Source: JAKQHY01 sp034429475 | GTDB lineage: Bacteria; Chloroflexota; Anaerolineae; B4-G1; SLSP01 | DNA length: 64,000 bases | Assembly (NCBI GenBank): GCA_034429475.1 | Contig: DAOUGD010000126.1 | Coordinates: 62,001 to 126,000, forward strand | Direction: 5' to 3' | In this document: piece after piece, positions 14,056-22,206 of the stretch | How positions within the stretch are numbered: position 1 is the stretch's first letter | Layout: every line of letters begins with the position of its first letter | The notes under the pieces: model-generated | What the model was told of the DNA's origin: nothing | The model's input: only the letters and a program-made list of their open reading frames with translations | Databases searched by the model: none | Translations under genes and position numbers: made by a program

Positions 14056-16788
14056 ATGAAAATTCTGCGAGAAAACTTTTTCCGTCAGTGGGCCGCGCCG
14101 GTAGGCGTGATGGGGTCGGCAGTGGCGCTGATCTACCGACGGTTGATCGCTGGTCAGGTGTTGGCCGGCGGCGACTTGCATCTGTATTTTTTCCCCTATT
14201 GGATGGCGGCGGCGCGGTCGTTCCTGGCCGGGAAGCTGCCCCTGTGGACGCCTGATCTGTTTGCGGGGGCGCCACTGCTGGCAAACTCGCAGATCGGCGT
14301 ATTTTACCCCCTGAACTGGCCGTTGTGGTGGTTGTCGGGCGGCTCGTTGCTGGGGGTGACGCGCGCCCTGCACATCAGCGTGCTGCTGCATCTGGCGCTG
14401 GCGGCGCTGACAGCGTGTGTGTTGGCCCGGCGGGTGGGCGCTGCACCGTGGGGCGCAGCGCTGGCAGGACTGCTTTATGCCGGCGGCGGTTACCTGGGTC
14501 TGCACGTCGAACACTTGAACCAGTTGCAGGGATTGGCCTGGCTGCCCTTGGTGCTACTGCCGGGGCAAAAGGCGCAGTTTCACGTTTTGCGTTTCACGTT
14601 TCACGTTTCATTCCCCTCGCCTATAAGCATCATCGCCCTGACCCTTATGCTCCTGGCCGGTCACACCCAAATGGCCTTTATGGCCGGCGTCGGCCTTCTT
14701 GTCTGGAAAGCGGTGGACTGCGGTTTCTGGAGCTTAGGGAATCGTTATTCCGTTTCTCGCGTGTCCTATTCCCTATTTCCTATTTCCTATTTCCTGTCCT
14801 TGCTTCCCTATGCCCTGGCCCCCTTGATCGCCGCCGTGCAACTGTTGCCCACCCTTGAGTTAGCGCAGTTTTCGCTTCGCAGCAGCGGTCTGCCGTGGCG
14901 GGAGGCGGTGTCGTTCTCCATCCGCCCGTGGGATTTGCCGGAAGCGTTGCTGCCGACTTATCTGGTCACGCCGCTGCTGCCGGAAGGTGTCGCCTACCTG
15001 GGGCTGGTGGGGATGGCGTTGGCGGCGTGGGGGGCGTGGCGGGGGCTGCGCCGCCGTGATAGGGACGCTTGGGCGGTGGTTGTGCTGGCCGGGGTGGGGG
15101 TGTTCCTGGCTCTGGGCGCTTACAACCCCCTGTATTTGGCGGCGATACGTCTGGGGATACCGGGCTTGATTCACTTCCGCGCTCCGGCGCGCTTCCTGGT
15201 GCTGTACACGCTGGGGATGGCGCTGCTGGCCGGGCGTGGTTTCTCTGAGCTGCCGGAATTGTTGGGTGAGCTGCGGGGGCTTCTTTTTCGTCAGCAGATT
15301 AGAACGGAAGGCGGGGATCAACGGAATACAACAGAAATCCCAAAAATCCGTTCAAATCCGTTCAATCCGTTGATACATTTGATCGGGGGTATCACAATCG
15401 TCCTGGCTTGCGTCGAACTGTTGATTTCCTCCGCTTCCCTGCCGCACGCCGACGCGACGGCGGCGCGCGCTTACACCGACCTGCGCCCGGCGACCGCGCA
15501 TCTGGTGGCGGCGACGCAAGCGGCATTGGCGGGCGAATGGCCGGGACGCTTTCTCAGTATTTCCAAGACGCTTTTCGACGCCGGGGACGAGGTGGACATG
15601 ACGGCCATTTACGGGGACGCGCTTTCGGCGGATGCCCTGTGGCAGTACAAGGTAGCGGCCAAACACCGAGAAGTGCTGTCGCCCAACCTGGCGTTGGCGT
15701 TTGGCGTCCCGGCGGCGGATGGCTACGATGGCGGCCTGCTGCCGTTGCGGCACTACAGCGCTTTCTCGCAGTTGATGTTGCCCGACGGCACGCTGGATGG
15801 CCGGCTGCGAGAGAATCTGACGAGCATCCCGGAAGCGCGCTGGCTTTCCCTGTTGGACGTGCGCTTCGTGATGACCGACAAGACCGGCGATGCCTGGGTG
15901 GAGGACGTGTTTTACGACCGGCAATTTCAGCCGGCGCTAGCCGCTGACGCGTCGTTGTCGTTGGGATGGTTGCCGGACGATTTCACTGCCGATGCGTTGG
16001 GCCTGTTGTATGCCGGTGCCGGTAACGTCACGTTGACGTTGGGAGATGGGCGCGCGCTCACCGCAACGCTACCGGCTCAGGTGGCCGAGTCGCCGTATCG
16101 TGTGCGATGGGTTGCCGCCGCTCGCGTGACCGGCGTGACCTTGCAGGCCTCCACCCCCGGTTTGACGTTAACCGGCGCCAGTCTGTTAGACGAGCGGGCC
16201 GCCGCTTTCTATCCTCTGACGCTTTCAGCGCATTTCCGGCTGGCTCATTCCGGCGATGTGAAGATTTACGAGGCATTGGCGCCGTCATCCCGCGTATTCT
16301 GGACGCCGACCTATACGTGTGTGGCCGACGATGCGGTGGCGCTGGCGGTGATGCGCGATCCGGCTTTCGATCCGACGACAAACGCGGTCGTGCAGGGCTG
16401 TGAGGGCGGCGAGAGCGTGGCCGAGGAGGGCGGCGCGGCAGACATCCGGCTCATCCGGCGCAGCGCTACCGAGGTGCGGCTGGCCGTTACGACGCCCACG
16501 TCCGGCCTGTTGACCCTGGCTGAGGCGTGGTATCCCGGCTGGCAGGCGCGGGTGACTTCGGAAACGAACGACCTACTGTTCACATCGGTACTACAGGTGG
16601 ATATTCTCTTTCGCGGGGTGCGGTTAGGGCCGGGAAACTGGTGGGTTACTTTTGCCTATCGGCCTCACGGATTGTTGGTGGGCGGCTGGCTCAGTTTAGT
16701 GGGCATGGCGGGATTCGGCGGGTATGCCGTGCGCTTGCGGCGAAGGCGCGGGACTGCTGCGTTAGAACCTTCTGACATATCATCGTGA
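14056..16788 (+). CDS. Large YfhO-like polytopic membrane protein
   Basis: A 910-residue protein. The first about 470 residues contain ten or more membrane helices with family-like motifs of the YfhO group: an acidic first loop (AGGDLHLYFFPYW), the segment DLFAGAPLLANSQIGVFYPL, the YLGLHVEHLNQLQGLAWLPL region and the long loop ending SFSIRPWDLPEALLPTYL. A large extracytoplasmic domain (about 480-860) and one final helix follow. YfhO proteins belong to the wider GT-C-like membrane glycosyltransferase family and are linked to glycosylation of envelope polymers; activity here is unproven. Unusually, three repeat elements of the intergenic type lie in frame in predicted loops (14577-14611, 14765-14799, 15317-15374), which lengthen the protein without breaking it. 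Confidence 0.75.
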   Translation: MKILRENFFRQWAAPVGVMGSAVALIYRRLIAGQVLAGGDLHLYFFPYWMAAARSFLAGKLPLWTPDLFAGAPLLANSQIGVFYPLNWPLWWLSGGSLLGVTRALHISVLLHLALAALTACVLARRVGAAPWGAALAGLLYAGGGYLGLHVEHLNQLQGLAWLPLVLLPGQKAQFHVLRFTFHVSFPSPISIIALTLMLLAGHTQMAFMAGVGLLVWKAVDCGFWSLGNRYSVSRVSYSLFPISYFLSLLPYALAPLIAAVQLLPTLELAQFSLRSSGLPWREAVSFSIRPWDLPEALLPTYLVTPLLPEGVAYLGLVGMALAAWGAWRGLRRRDRDAWAVVVLAGVGVFLALGAYNPLYLAAIRLGIPGLIHFRAPARFLVLYTLGMALLAGRGFSELPELLGELRGLLFRQQIRTEGGDQRNTTEIPKIRSNPFNPLIHLIGGITIVLACVELLISSASLPHADATAARAYTDLRPATAHLVAATQAALAGEWPGRFLSISKTLFDAGDEVDMTAIYGDALSADALWQYKVAAKHREVLSPNLALAFGVPAADGYDGGLLPLRHYSAFSQLMLPDGTLDGRLRENLTSIPEARWLSLLDVRFVMTDKTGDAWVEDVFYDRQFQPALAADASLSLGWLPDDFTADALGLLYAGAGNVTLTLGDGRALTATLPAQVAESPYRVRWVAAARVTGVTLQASTPGLTLTGASLLDERAAAFYPLTLSAHFRLAHSGDVKIYEALAPSSRVFWTPTYTCVADDAVALAVMRDPAFDPTTNAVVQGCEGGESVAEEGGAADIRLIRRSATEVRLAVTTPTSGLLTLAEAWYPGWQARVTSETNDLLFTSVLQVDILFRGVRLGPGNWWVTFAYRPHGLLVGGWLSLVGMAGFGGYAVRLRRRRGTAALEPSDISS
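14577..14611. repeat. Heptamer repeat (GTTTCAC units) inside a coding region
   Basis: Five 7-bp units GTTTCAC, GTTTTGC, GTTTCAC, GTTTCAC, GTTTCAT lie inside the YfhO-like gene and encode the odd peptide FHVLRFTFHVSF between two hydrophobic segments. The frame is kept across it. Confidence 0.88.
14765..14799. repeat. Heptamer repeat (CCTATTT units) inside a coding region
   Basis: Five 7-bp units CCTATTC, CCTATTT (three times) and CCTGTCC encode YSLFPISYFLSLL in the YfhO-like protein. The same CCTATTT unit ends the intergenic repeat before 11420. Confidence 0.88.
15317..15374. repeat. Dyad repeat (ATCAACGGA) inside a coding region
   Basis: ATCAACGGA (15317-15325) and TCCGTTGAT (15366-15374) are complementary, with TTCAAATCCG and TTCAATCCG units between. 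It belongs to the same family as the intergenic dyad at 8621-8681. Here it is read through as a polar loop (DQRNTTEIPKIRSNPFNP) in the YfhO-like protein. Confidence 0.85.
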
Positions 16789-16825
16789 AACCTTGTAGGC
16801 TTTCGGCAATGTTTGTGGATGTTTT

Positions 16826-16854
16826 TTGCATTCTACCGGGGAATTGGATATAAT
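16826..16854 (+). promoter_or_regulatory. Candidate promoter P1 of the receptor operon
   Basis: TTGCAT (16826-16831) and a perfect -10 TATAAT (16849-16854) are spaced by 17 bp. The surrounding 230 bp between the YfhO-like gene and the first response regulator are AT-rich, unlike the rest of the window, which fits a control region. Transcripts from here would include the hairpin at 16899. Confidence 0.65.
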
Positions 16855-16898
16855 TAAATTGGTTATTTTGATTTTGCTTGCTACTTAGTTCGTTTGAG

Positions 16899-16930
16899 AG
16901 GTTGGAAATCGCCAACCTACTTTTTCTTCA
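16899..16930 (+). terminator. Hairpin with T-run between two promoters (terminator or attenuator)
   Basis: AGGTTGG (16899-16905) pairs with CCAACCT (16912-16918) around a six-base loop and is followed by ACTTTTTCTT. It could end transcription from the YfhO-like gene. Because promoter P1 lies upstream of it, it could also attenuate P1 transcripts before the receptor operon. Confidence 0.7.
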
Positions 16931-16988
16931 AACGTTAACCAAACGTTCATTCTATAACTTTATCTTGCATGGGGTTTCGTGATATAAT
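16930..16988 (+). promoter_or_regulatory. Candidate promoter P2 with direct-repeat operator
   Basis: AAACGTT occurs twice (16930-16936 and 16941-16947), exactly 11 bp apart, that is one helical turn. This is the usual spacing for a dimeric response regulator or similar activator. A perfect TATAAT at 16983-16988 lies 35 bp further on, about 50 bp before the first gene. No good -35 box precedes it at 16-18 bp, so activation by a bound factor is plausible. Confidence 0.5.
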
Positions 16989-17036
16989 TTAGACAGTCAC
17001 GAGACAACGTAAACAGGAGTCATGAAGGGAGCAGAC

Positions 17037-17438
17037 ATGTTTTTGGACGAAGAAACGAGCGGTCGTGGTGAAAAAATTTTGTACATCGAGGACAATCCCG
17101 GCAATCGTATGTTGGTGCGCCGTATCCTGTTAGTGGAAGACTACGTTGTCATTGAGGCCGAGAATGGCCGGGAAGGCGTAGCGGCGGCTTTGCGTGAAAA
17201 CCCGGACTTGATCCTGATGGATATGAACTTGCCCGAGGTGGATGGTTATGAATTGACCAAGCAGATTCGCGCCATCCCCGAAATTAAAAACATCCCCATT
17301 ATCGCTATGACGGCGAACGTGATGTTGGGGGACAAAGAGAAAACGTTAGAGGCCGGTTGTGATGGCTATATCCCCAAGCCGATTGATGTGGACGAGCTAC
17401 CACGTCAGATTCGGCGTTTCCTGGATGCGCGGGGTTAG
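17037..17438 (+). CDS. Single-domain response regulator (CheY/DivK-like)
   Basis: A 133-residue stand-alone receiver domain. The acidic pair is E18-D19 (YIEDN), the phosphoacceptor Asp62 (LILMDMNLPEVDG), the switch Thr92 (IAMTA) and the conserved Lys114 (IPKP). There is no DNA-binding or enzymatic domain, so it works as a phospho-relay or protein-binding switch. Start: ATG 17037 has an AGGGAG site five bases away; ATG 17022 is in frame with an AGGAG site placed too close, giving five more residues. It opens the receptor operon and is the natural phosphorylation partner of the kinase encoded two genes on (inference). Confidence 0.93.
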   Translation: MFLDEETSGRGEKILYIEDNPGNRMLVRRILLVEDYVVIEAENGREGVAAALRENPDLILMDMNLPEVDGYELTKQIRAIPEIKNIPIIAMTANVMLGDKEKTLEAGCDGYIPKPIDVDELPRQIRRFLDARG

Positions 17439-17481
17439 GGCAGCGCTGGCTGCTTAGGGATCTTTTTAAAGGATTGTACTC

Positions 17482-17901
17482 ATGGCATGGAAGCCGACAC
17501 TTCCCAAAGACGCGGTCATCCTGATTGTGGAGGATAACCTCAATAATTTCATCTTGATGACCCGCTTACTGGCCTTTTTGGGCGTGAAAAAGTGTGAGTG
17601 GAAGGCTTCCGGTTGGAAAGTGTTGGAGTTTGCCGAAACGCTGGGGAACGTCAGCCTGATTCTGATGGATATGAATCTACCAGAGGCCGACGGTTTTCAA
17701 GCGTTGGCGTCGTTACGTTCGCATCAGCGTTTCGTGGATGTGCCGATTGTGGCGGTAACGGCTCACGTATCTAGGGAAAATCTCAGCCGCGCGCGGCAGG
17801 CTGGATTTAACGGTTTTATCGGCAAGCCTTTGGACCCGGAGCGTTTTCCCGAACAAATCCGCCGCGCCCTGCAAGGTGAGGAGGTATGGGAGCCGGAGTA
17901 G
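17482..17901 (+). CDS. Second single-domain response regulator
   Basis: A 139-residue receiver with acidic residues E17-D18 (IVEDN), phosphoacceptor Asp63 (LILMDMNLPEADG), Thr93 (VAVTAH) and Lys115 (IGKPLD). The insertion KKCEWKASGWKVLEFAETLG makes the region between helix 1 and strand 3 diverge from its neighbour, suggesting a different partner surface. It has no output domain. Its 3' end overlaps the kinase start by 16 bp, so the two should be translationally coupled; kinase and receiver made together is common for cognate pairs. Confidence 0.92.
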   Translation: MAWKPTLPKDAVILIVEDNLNNFILMTRLLAFLGVKKCEWKASGWKVLEFAETLGNVSLILMDMNLPEADGFQALASLRSHQRFVDVPIVAVTAHVSRENLSRARQAGFNGFIGKPLDPERFPEQIRRALQGEEVWEPE

Positions 17902-20279
17902 GGGGGGGGCGTTTATCTGCGAACGTTCCCCGGTCAGTCCCTACCACCGGTATGCGCGGCGGCCTGGGTCGTACCTTGCTGACTGCGTTTCTGATTTTAA
18001 CTATTTTGCCGCTGACGTTAACTGTTAGTTATGCCGTCCAGCAGAATCGCCAAAATGTGCAACGTGAAGTCGAAAGCAAGTTGCTGGCGGTTGCCACCCT
18101 CAAGGGAGAGGAACTGGAACGCTGGGTTGACGATTTGCGGTCGGTGTTATTGTTATCGGTAAGGCTGGCCGGCGATACCGACGACTACACGGAATGGTGG
18201 ACGACCCTCACGCAGCAAATACCCGATTTGACTGGCGTGGTGGTGTGGAGACCGGAGGAACAGTCCCGCTGGACTGCCGGTGAGTGTGTACAAGCTTGGG
18301 ATCAATTTCGCCTCACGGTCTCAGGCGCTAATTTGTTCTCTTCCCCGGCGGAGTTTGCCGTTTCTGACTTTGGCGCAACTGTTTTTTTACCAATCAAATA
18401 TCAAGACCGTTCCCTCCTTTTTTGCATGGATGGCGCCATATTGGAGCGGGTGATCCACCATGGGATAGACGGAACCGGCGCGACGCGGGCCTACCTGATC
18501 CACAACATGTGTGCCTGGCCGAGCGCGACGACGCCATGCGCGCCGCCAATGGGGGAGTGGCCCCCGGCAGGGCAATCTGGTAGCGGCGTCTACGTGAACG
18601 CGCAGGGTATCTCGGTCACAGGCGCGTATTACGCTCTGGCGGCAGAAGTCGGCATCCTGGTGGAACAACCCGAGGCGCACACGTCGGAATCGGTCGAGCT
18701 GATTGCGGCGACGTTCATCGCCCTCGTGCTGGCCGTGGCGCTGGTCACCACGACGATTGCCGCGTTGGTGATCCGGCAGATCACCCTGCCGGTGATTCGC
18801 CTGACGGAGTCGGCGCTGGCAATGTCAGAAGGAGAACTGGATCAACACCTGGAGGTCACCTCGCGCGATGAGATCGGCATCCTGACGTATGTGTTCAACG
18901 ACATGGCAGCGCAGTTGAAGTCGCTGTATGAGGACCTGGAAGCGAAAGTGGTGGATCGCACGCGGCTGCTCCAACGGGCTAACTACCAGATTCAGCGGCG
19001 CGCGCTGCACTTGCAGGCCAGCCAGGAAGTGAGTCAGGCGATCACGTCGGTGCGCGACCCGAATTTGTTGTTTATGCAGATGGCCGATCTCATCCGCGAC
19101 AGTTTTATGTATGCGTCGGTCGCCATCTACATGGTGGAGCCGGGGGGCGGTGCGGCGGCGTTGAACGCCCTCAGCCCGGATGTGCGCGGCGCTCGTCCCA
19201 GCACCGAGGGGGAAATCGGTGGTTGGGCGGATTACGTGTACCCCGGCGACGGTTCGGCGGTGGAGCAGGCCATTCGCAAACGCGCTTCTCAGGTCGAGTA
19301 TCAGGAAACCCGTGAAGAAGTGGATTGGTATCGCCGCACCTTAAGCCGGGTGGCTGTGCCGCTGCGTATGGGAGATCGGGTCATTGGGGCGATCGCAGCT
19401 TTGAGCACCGAGCACGAAGGCGTGCAGTCCGACGAATTAGAGGTGTTGGAACTGTTAGCCAACCAGATCGCGATTGCGGTGGAAAATGCTCGCGCTTACG
19501 AACGGGAGCGAGCGGCCACCCACCATCTGGAAGAGGCCGAAGCCTTCAAGGCGCGTTTCCTGGCGAATATGTCGCACGCTTTGCGCGAACCTTTAAACAC
19601 GGTGATTGGGTTCTCGCGCTTGATGATCAAGGGCGTAGATGGGCCGCTGACGGATTTGCAACAGCAGGATATGGGGCGCATCTACGAAGACAGCCAGCGT
19701 TTGTTGTTCTTGATCAACGACATTCTGGCTATTTCCCAAATTCAGGCCGGGTTGATGGAGTTGAAACTGCAACCCATCCATCTTTCCGAAGTGGTCGCCG
19801 GCGTGATGCCCACCGCGACGGCGTTGGTGCAGGGCAAGGACGTGGAACTGGTGCGCGATATTCCTGATGATTTACCCTTGTTACGCATTGACCCTTCGCA
19901 TATCCGGCAGGTGTTGGTGCATTTACTGAACAATGCCGCCAAATTTACCGCTAAGGGGCGGATCACGTTACGGGCCTGGTACCGGGATGATTGGGTGTAT
20001 GTCAGCGTCAGCGACACGGGGGTGGGGATTCCCCCGGAGGATTTGGAGCGTATTTTCGTGCGATTCAATCAGGGCGCCTCGCGGCGCAACGCGCAGCAGG
20101 GGGCAGGACTGGGGTTGGCGCTGTGCAAGGAATTCGTGGAGATGCACGGCGGGCAAATCTGGGCGCAGAGCCGCGTGGATGAAGGCAGCATGTTTACATT
20201 TTCACTTCCCTGTTACGTAGACGGTCAAACCGCACCAGCCAATGCTACGGAATCGCCGGCAGGAGGCCAGGATGAATAA
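17886..20279 (+). CDS. Membrane hybrid-less sensor histidine kinase with HAMP and GAF
   Basis: This 797-residue protein is the only histidine kinase in the window. Order: membrane helix about 29-50, extracytoplasmic sensor about 55-270 containing several Cys, second helix about 275-300, HAMP about 300-350 (LDQHLEVTSRDEIGILTYVFNDM), coiled coil, GAF about 380-530, HisKA with phosphoacceptor His564 in NMSHALREPLNTVIGF, and HATPase with N box (VLVHLLNNAAKFT), G1 (VSDTGVGIPPEDL) and G2 (GAGLGLALCKEFVEMHGG). It should autophosphorylate and feed the adjacent receivers. ATG 17886 has GAGGAGGT directly upstream; ATG 17952 is an alternative lacking a ribosome site. A run of nine G (17901-17909) lies in the codons between these two starts. 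The C-terminal tail found in its receptor neighbours is absent. Confidence 0.93.
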   Translation: MGAGVGGGRLSANVPRSVPTTGMRGGLGRTLLTAFLILTILPLTLTVSYAVQQNRQNVQREVESKLLAVATLKGEELERWVDDLRSVLLLSVRLAGDTDDYTEWWTTLTQQIPDLTGVVVWRPEEQSRWTAGECVQAWDQFRLTVSGANLFSSPAEFAVSDFGATVFLPIKYQDRSLLFCMDGAILERVIHHGIDGTGATRAYLIHNMCAWPSATTPCAPPMGEWPPAGQSGSGVYVNAQGISVTGAYYALAAEVGILVEQPEAHTSESVELIAATFIALVLAVALVTTTIAALVIRQITLPVIRLTESALAMSEGELDQHLEVTSRDEIGILTYVFNDMAAQLKSLYEDLEAKVVDRTRLLQRANYQIQRRALHLQASQEVSQAITSVRDPNLLFMQMADLIRDSFMYASVAIYMVEPGGGAAALNALSPDVRGARPSTEGEIGGWADYVYPGDGSAVEQAIRKRASQVEYQETREEVDWYRRTLSRVAVPLRMGDRVIGAIAALSTEHEGVQSDELEVLELLANQIAIAVENARAYERERAATHHLEEAEAFKARFLANMSHALREPLNTVIGFSRLMIKGVDGPLTDLQQQDMGRIYEDSQRLLFLINDILAISQIQAGLMELKLQPIHLSEVVAGVMPTATALVQGKDVELVRDIPDDLPLLRIDPSHIRQVLVHLLNNAAKFTAKGRITLRAWYRDDWVYVSVSDTGVGIPPEDLERIFVRFNQGASRRNAQQGAGLGLALCKEFVEMHGGQIWAQSRVDEGSMFTFSLPCYVDGQTAPANATESPAGGQDE

Positions 20280-22206
20280 GAAGCAGACATCCATTGCCGA
20301 GGAACCGATGTCTCGGGATGCCATGGAATCGTGGCAGCGCGATCTGTTCGCGCGGATGCTGCGGATGATCACGGTGGCGACCTTCCCCGTGGTGCTGACC
20401 GGGCTGTATTACGCCTATGTGACTCAAAATCTCTGGCTGGCGCCGGCGATTTGGGGGGCATACAGTGTGATTATCCTCAGCGCCTTTGTCCCTCGGATTC
20501 CTTATTCCTTGCGCGTCTGGGCTTTTCTAGCAGTCCTGCTGGTGATGGGGCTGGGGGACTTGTTGACCTACGGCTGGGGGCGGGATGTGCGCATTTATTG
20601 GATCGGCGCCATGCTGTTTGCCACGCTCTTTCTGGGCGGACGTCATGGGCTGATGGTGTTGATAGGCACTTGCCTCCTCTTGGGCGCGTTTGTCGTGGGC
20701 GTCGTCACCGGACTATTGGTCCCCTCTTATGATTCGATGAGCGCCTATCCGCCTTTTGCCCTGATCGTTGGGTGGATTGTTTTCGTAGTCCTGGCGATAG
20801 GACTCTATGCCACGTTCAATTATCTGTTCCCCCGGCTGCTGACCGCTTTGCAAAAGAGCGCCGCCCTATCCGCCTCCCTGGAGGAGCAGCAGAACGTCCT
20901 GGCCGAGCGCACACGGGCACTCCAGGAAGCCAACACGAATTTGCAGCGGCGGGCCATGTACCTGGAGGCCAGCACACAGGTTTCTCAGGCATTGGCGACG
21001 GTGTTTGAGTTGGAGATTCTGTTGGAACAGGCGGTGAACCTCATCGTGCAGCACTTTGATTTCTACCGCGCGGTCATTTTCCTGGCAGAAGAGGATGGGC
21101 AGTCGGCGCGGCTCTACGCCTCCGCGTCGGTGGGCGGGCGGCGGATGACGCTGCGGACACAACGTTGGCGCGCCGGGGAACACAATGCGGTGGGGGTGGC
21201 GTTGGCTAATCGTCAACCGTGTGTCATGACCACCGGCAAACGCACGATGCCCTATGCGACAGAAGTGGACCTCTCTATGGTGCGGGCGGAAGCGGCGCTG
21301 CCGCTGCTGGTGGGCGAGCGGCTGCTCGGCGTGTTGGACATATATAGCGGGGAAGAAGCCGCTTTCGATCCCGACGATGTGCGCGCCCTGCAAGGCCTGA
21401 CCGGCCTGCTGTCGGTGGCGGTGGACAATGCGCGCCGGCTCGGCGACGAGGCGGCGGTTCTGGAAGCCGCCAGCCCCTTGTACCGGCTAGCGCATCGCCT
21501 GGCGACGACGCGCACCGAGCGCGAGATTTACGCAGCGATGTTGGAATCGCTGCGTGACTTCAACCCGGCGCGCGTCTTCATCTTCCGCCAGAGCCGCCTG
21601 CCCCATGCGCACATGTCCGCGGCGGAACAAGCCTATCTGGTGGCCGAAATGCGCGGTGCCGAAATCAATTTCCACGATCAGTATCTCACGGCCGCCAACA
21701 TCCGCCACATCGGAGATTTGATCAATTTCGGGGTCACGTTGGAATCTGCCGTGGTGATCGGCGATTTGAGCGCATCCTACCATTCCGGCGACGCCGATGT
21801 GGATCGTGTCCTGGTTAACCTGGCTACCGAACTGGGCATTTTGGCGTTGGCGCTGGCGCCGATGCGGTTGGAGTCACAGTGTTTGGGGGTGGTTTTGATC
21901 ACCTACAACACCCCCCATCAGTTCACCCCGTTGCAGGGGCAACTCCAGCGCGTGTTGGCGAACTTGGCGACGGTGGCGTTGGAGCGGATCCGGCTGCTGC
22001 ACGAGGCGCAGACCCGTGTGAGCCGGGAACGCTGGCTGCGGGAGTTCGGCGAGCAGGTGATGCGCATCCCTGACCTGGAAATGATGGTTGCGCAATCGGC
22101 CCAAATGCTCCAGGACGTGGTACAGGCGGATGGCGTCCTGCTGTCTCTCGCGCCGCCGGACACGGATGCGGGAAGGACGGCCTGGGGAGGCAAAGGTGCG
22201 GGATAG
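20272..22206 (+). CDS. Six-helix membrane receptor with two GAF domains
   Basis: A 645-residue receptor-like protein starting at ATG 20272 (AGGAGG site), overlapping the kinase stop by 8 bp. Residues about 33-190 form six membrane helices with short loops and no extracytoplasmic domain, as in small intramembrane sensors. A coiled coil (about 195-240) leads into GAF1 (about 245-390, FDFYRAVIFLAEE) and GAF2 (about 400-560). The tail begins about residue 584 (RERWLREFGEQVMRIPDLEM) and is one of the more divergent copies. The Trp linker motif between the GAF domains is not recognisable here. There is no output domain. As the gene next to the kinase it may be an early-evolved or specialised member; ligand unknown. 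Confidence 0.85.
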   Translation: MNKKQTSIAEEPMSRDAMESWQRDLFARMLRMITVATFPVVLTGLYYAYVTQNLWLAPAIWGAYSVIILSAFVPRIPYSLRVWAFLAVLLVMGLGDLLTYGWGRDVRIYWIGAMLFATLFLGGRHGLMVLIGTCLLLGAFVVGVVTGLLVPSYDSMSAYPPFALIVGWIVFVVLAIGLYATFNYLFPRLLTALQKSAALSASLEEQQNVLAERTRALQEANTNLQRRAMYLEASTQVSQALATVFELEILLEQAVNLIVQHFDFYRAVIFLAEEDGQSARLYASASVGGRRMTLRTQRWRAGEHNAVGVALANRQPCVMTTGKRTMPYATEVDLSMVRAEAALPLLVGERLLGVLDIYSGEEAAFDPDDVRALQGLTGLLSVAVDNARRLGDEAAVLEAASPLYRLAHRLATTRTEREIYAAMLESLRDFNPARVFIFRQSRLPHAHMSAAEQAYLVAEMRGAEINFHDQYLTAANIRHIGDLINFGVTLESAVVIGDLSASYHSGDADVDRVLVNLATELGILALALAPMRLESQCLGVVLITYNTPHQFTPLQGQLQRVLANLATVALERIRLLHEAQTRVSRERWLREFGEQVMRIPDLEMMVAQSAQMLQDVVQADGVLLSLAPPDTDAGRTAWGGKGAG

